Of a stretch of DNA of 64,000 bases, positions 61,504 through 64,000 are shown piece after piece. The notes under the pieces are model-generated. The model did no database searches, was not told the origin of the DNA, and saw only the letters and a program-made list of their open reading frames with translations. The first letter of the stretch is position 1. Each line of letters starts with the position of its first letter. Both the position numbers and the translations under genes were made by a program. Origin of the DNA: Mesorhizobium sp. PAMC28654. GTDB taxonomy: Bacteria > Pseudomonadota > Alphaproteobacteria > Rhizobiales > Rhizobiaceae. The DNA lies in NCBI RefSeq assembly GCF_020616515.1, contig NZ_CP085135.1:4588001-4652000 (forward strand), written 5' to 3'.

Positions 61504-61873
61504 AGCCCGGCTCCGCTGATCTTGAAGCGGCCAAATCAGCCGCTAATCTGTGACAACAGACTAGGCGAAAAAAGCTTGGAGCGCAAATTTAGCCAATTAT
61601 TTCAATGGCTTGTCCTACGTGTCCCCGGGTGTCCCGGTGTATCCCGGGGTGTCCATTTCGGCCGGCAGCCTTGTGCGATCGGCGAATAAACGCAAAAATA
61701 TTCCTAAAATGTCACGGAATTAAAAGTGATTTTCTAAGCTCGGAAGCCGAGGAATTGGCATCGACCGCCATTCCGCGCCGGAACCCAAATGAACCCAGCT
61801 ATTGCTGGCGTTCCGCATCATCGGCAATGTGGCGCATCATCGGCAGACTATGATTCGAGCAGCAGGGGACGAA
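61504..61873. other. Gene-free spacer with an iteron-like direct repeat
   Basis: No supported gene. At 61611-61654 a unit of 9-10 bp related to TGTCCCGGG repeats about five times (TGTCCTACG, TGTCCCCGG, GTGTCCCGG, TGTATCCCGG, GGTGTCC). A-rich stretches flank it on both sides. This could be a replication or protein-binding site of the prophage. Confidence 0.5.
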
Positions 61874-62938
61874 ATGTCGAGGGGATCTGAGGGAGATCGA
61901 TGCAGCGCGAGCGTCTCAGCTTTTGTGTTGGCGCTTTCGCTAGCCTTACCGTCCACGCCCGGAGCGGCAGCAAATTTCGACGTAGCAAAAGACACACACG
62001 GCCAGCAACTTGAAGAGCTCTATGTGAAGCTATCCGGCGAGGTCACAACTGGCGATCTGTCGAAGCTCAAAAATATTCTTGCGGGGTTCGACACTGAGGG
62101 CCGCAATGAATACGACGGAAGGGTGCAGCTTTATCTAGATAGCCCGGGTGGGAGCTATTCCGAGGGCCTTGCCGTAGCCGATTATGTACGAAAAGAAGGT
62201 ATCTCCACGCGGGTCACAAGCGACGCGGTGTGCCTATCTGCGTGCGCGATTATCTTTATGCATGGTGTGGCAAGGGACCCCGACGAGACAGCATACCTCG
62301 ACCGGAAAATCGAGATTGGCGCAAGAGTTGGGTTTCACGCGCCCTACCTGATCCTTCCTCCTGAACTGCAACTTACAGGCGACGAAGCAAGGCTCGCGAT
62401 AGCTTACGCATACAGCGACGCTCTGTCGGCTTTCTCAAAACTTTTGGAAAGCGGTGACAAGGTTCTCGATTCCGAACTGCTGATCAAAATGCTTCGAACG
62501 CCTCCAAATCAGATGACTTATGTCGAAACCTATGGCGACCTCCTGAAGTGGAAAATCGGGCTGAGCGATGCCCCAAAAATTACGTCGCTGAAATATGAAC
62601 AGATAGTCTTGGCTTGTGAAAACGCCTGGGCTCAAGAACAAGGCCAAAGGGGCACGAGCTCCCTAACTGATATCCGCACGAATAAGTACCGCACTAATCC
62701 AAAATTATACAAACGCCTCCGTGGCGGTGGAGAATGGTATCAGTTTGTGACCGAAGATTATTCGGGAGCTACGTGCAACTTAAAAATAACGCAAGATGTA
62801 GGACAATTGGACGTTAGATTGCTTGGATTTTCATATGGTGAGGAAAACTTGCCCCTAGATTCAACCCCAGGACAGGTTCTGACATACGAATACATTAACG
62901 AGCCCGCAGAGAAGATTGCTATAGCGAAAAACAATTGA
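61874..62938 (+). CDS. ClpP-like periplasmic protein (COG3904-like)
   Basis: This 354-aa protein has a signal peptide (SVSAFVLALSLALPSTPGAA) followed by a ClpP/crotonase-fold domain: LYLDSPGGSYSEGLAVADYV and the motif AVCLSACAIIFMHGVARDPD, in which the Ser between two Cys is the likely nucleophile. A C-terminal domain of about 130 residues contains further cysteines. AGGGGACGAA gives the ATG at 61874. It is AT-richer than the core genome and convergent with the HTH gene; it may be a prophage cargo gene. Confidence 0.75.
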   Translation: MSRGSEGDRCSASVSAFVLALSLALPSTPGAAANFDVAKDTHGQQLEELYVKLSGEVTTGDLSKLKNILAGFDTEGRNEYDGRVQLYLDSPGGSYSEGLAVADYVRKEGISTRVTSDAVCLSACAIIFMHGVARDPDETAYLDRKIEIGARVGFHAPYLILPPELQLTGDEARLAIAYAYSDALSAFSKLLESGDKVLDSELLIKMLRTPPNQMTYVETYGDLLKWKIGLSDAPKITSLKYEQIVLACENAWAQEQGQRGTSSLTDIRTNKYRTNPKLYKRLRGGGEWYQFVTEDYSGATCNLKITQDVGQLDVRLLGFSYGEENLPLDSTPGQVLTYEYINEPAEKIAIAKNN

Positions 62939-62957
62939 GGCTGAAGAACAGAAGAGT

Positions 62958-63173
62958 TCATCGTGATCTGTTCAGATAGCGATCTAGTGCCTCAGCGTCT
63001 CCAGCGCTAACGATGGCTAATCCAAGCGGATCAACCCTCCATGGTGCCTTGGCGTGAAGTTGCTTTCCGATCCCATAACGCTTGCACGACCTGGCAACAG
63101 TGTCGGGAGAGACCCCGGCGATGCCAGCGGCCTGCTGCAGGGTGATCGGCGCTTGCTTGTCTGGTCTTGTCAC
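62958..63173 (-). CDS. Excisionase-like helix-turn-helix protein
   Basis: This 71-aa protein has an HTH (ITLQQAAGIAGVSPDTVARS, then CKRYGIGKQLHAKAPWRVDP), the layout of MerR/excisionase-type phage DNA-binding proteins. Its GTG overlaps the stop of the primase gene (GTGA), so it is translated by coupling with it. It may be a replication accessory or excisionase protein. Confidence 0.72.
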   Translation of the reverse strand: MTRPDKQAPITLQQAAGIAGVSPDTVARSCKRYGIGKQLHAKAPWRVDPLGLAIVSAGDAEALDRYLNRSR

Positions 63174-64000
63174 GCCGCTCTCCGCGAATTGAGCAGGACA
63201 TCATTCCAGTCGTCTCCGACAGTCGGCGGGATCTGAACGCCGGCCATGAGGCCGGCACAGGCCAGCCGATGGGCGAGTGCATAGGCGGCTGCCTGGCCGC
63301 CGAACTTAGGGTCATTGTCCCCGTAGACCACAATTTCGGTCACACCAGCCGGCGCCAACCATTTCTCAAGCCCGGTCGAGTTGACCGCTGACCAGCACGG
63401 GACGCCGAACAGCGCACTCGCGGCGAGCGCGGTTTCAATTCCCTCGGCAATACCGAGCTTGTGGCCGTGAGGCGCAAGGCGGATCGCTGCGCCGGCAGGA
63501 ATGCCACCGGGCATCATCTTGCGCACCTCGTCGACATCAGCCTTGCGGCCGTCTGTTGTGAGGTAGGTTCGATGGACGTTCACGGCTGTGCCGTTGATGT
63601 CGATCAGCGCAGCGAGCATTGCCGGGTGCCTCTCGCGTCTGCCGTCCTCGTCGCGATAGGCTATGGACGAGGCAAACCGCAGCGTCAGCGGATAGAAGTC
63701 GAGCCCGAGGCCGCGCCCGCGCAGATATCGGTCGACAGGATCGCCACGCGTGATCTTACTGGCGTTGTCCCAGAGGCGGGCAAGCGTTGCCTCCCGCTCT
63801 TCCGGGCTCGTTTCCTTTTTTTTCGTTGCGACAGGTGCCGCGCCGATCACTCCTTCGATCTCGGCGGCAGCTTCCTTGAAGTCGAGGCCTTTCATCCTCA
63901 TGACGAACTGGACGCCATCACCCGCACCGCAGCCCGAGCAGAAGAACGTGCCGTTCCCGCCCTTGTCGTCGAAGCGGAAACGATCCTTGCCGCCGCATCC
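63170..64000 (-). CDS. Toprim-domain DNA primase of a mobile element, 5' end outside the window
   Basis: Two hundred seventy-six codons are visible and the gene runs off the right edge. The N-terminal visible part has a zinc-finger portion (GTFFCSGCGAGDGVQFVMRM, preceded by a Cys near the edge). RLWDNASKITRGDPVDRYLR and LDFYPLTLRFASSIAYRDED follow, as in DUF7146-type primases. The Toprim motif is LGIAEGIETALAASALFGVP with VVYGDNDPKFGGQAAA. It would make primers for prophage or ICE replication. Confidence 0.85.
   Translation of the reverse strand, partial: GCGGKDRFRFDDKGGNGTFFCSGCGAGDGVQFVMRMKGLDFKEAAAEIEGVIGAAPVATKKKETSPEEREATLARLWDNASKITRGDPVDRYLRGRGLGLDFYPLTLRFASSIAYRDEDGRRERHPAMLAALIDINGTAVNVHRTYLTTDGRKADVDEVRKMMPGGIPAGAAIRLAPHGHKLGIAEGIETALAASALFGVPCWSAVNSTGLEKWLAPAGVTEIVVYGDNDPKFGGQAAAYALAHRLACAGLMAGVQIPPTVGDDWNDVLLNSRRAA

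Overview
The window looks like chromosomal DNA of a Mesorhizobium-like alphaproteobacterium (Hyphomicrobiales). The evidence is high GC, a TrcR (DUF1013) cell-cycle regulator, a MucR/Ros-type regulator, DUF1127 micro-proteins, Omp25-like porins, an RpoH with its RpoH box, and the arrangement tkt-gap-...-pgk-fba next to divergent DUF4164-zapA. The species call is inference from gene content.

Region 1 (about 1-43.3 kb) is ordinary chromosome. It holds, in order: the end of a sterol-desaturase-type gene; a Stf0-like sulfotransferase; a double-receiver hybrid histidine kinase; farnesyl diphosphate synthase; MtgA; ribosomal protein L32; an Lrp/AsnC-regulated amino-acid uptake operon (binding protein, two permeases, ureohydrolase, no ATPase gene); a GST-ArsR-SRPBCC-NTF2-SRPBCC group; an MFS exporter; a quinone oxidoreductase; a DUF1127 gene; a LuxR-type regulator; TrcR; a WYL-regulated VOC/DJ-1 cluster; a GT39-like membrane glycosyltransferase; and the glycolysis/pentose phosphate group fba, pgk, gap and tkt. 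The last group is interrupted by a K+/H+ antiporter and a glycolipid-binding protein. The region ends with DUF4164, zapA, a 1-Cys peroxiredoxin, an MBL hydrolase, rpoH, an RluD-type pseudouridine synthase and tRNA-Glu(CTC).

Region 2 (about 43.3-64 kb, right of tRNA-Glu) is accessory. It has many small unknown genes, at least six damaged genes, a MucR-like protein, two short RiPP-precursor-like peptides flanking a porin, a structured three-copy repeat, a NYN-domain gene, and a decayed prophage-like module with tail-fibre genes, a ClpP-like periplasmic protein, an excisionase-like HTH protein and a Toprim primase running off the window. Three insertion sequences (IS3-, IS5- and IS630-type) lie within 6 kb. 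Two of them split phage genes that can be rejoined exactly across the target duplications. No integrase is visible, so the tRNA as an integration boundary is inference.

Three short non-coding families stand out. A roughly 50-bp palindrome occurs four times, always at the 3' end of a minus-strand gene and in one orientation. A roughly 145-bp element with terminal inverted repeats occurs twice, each copy beginning on the stop codon of a plus-strand gene. A 10-bp-arm operator occurs twice in the WYL-VOC-DJ-1 cluster.
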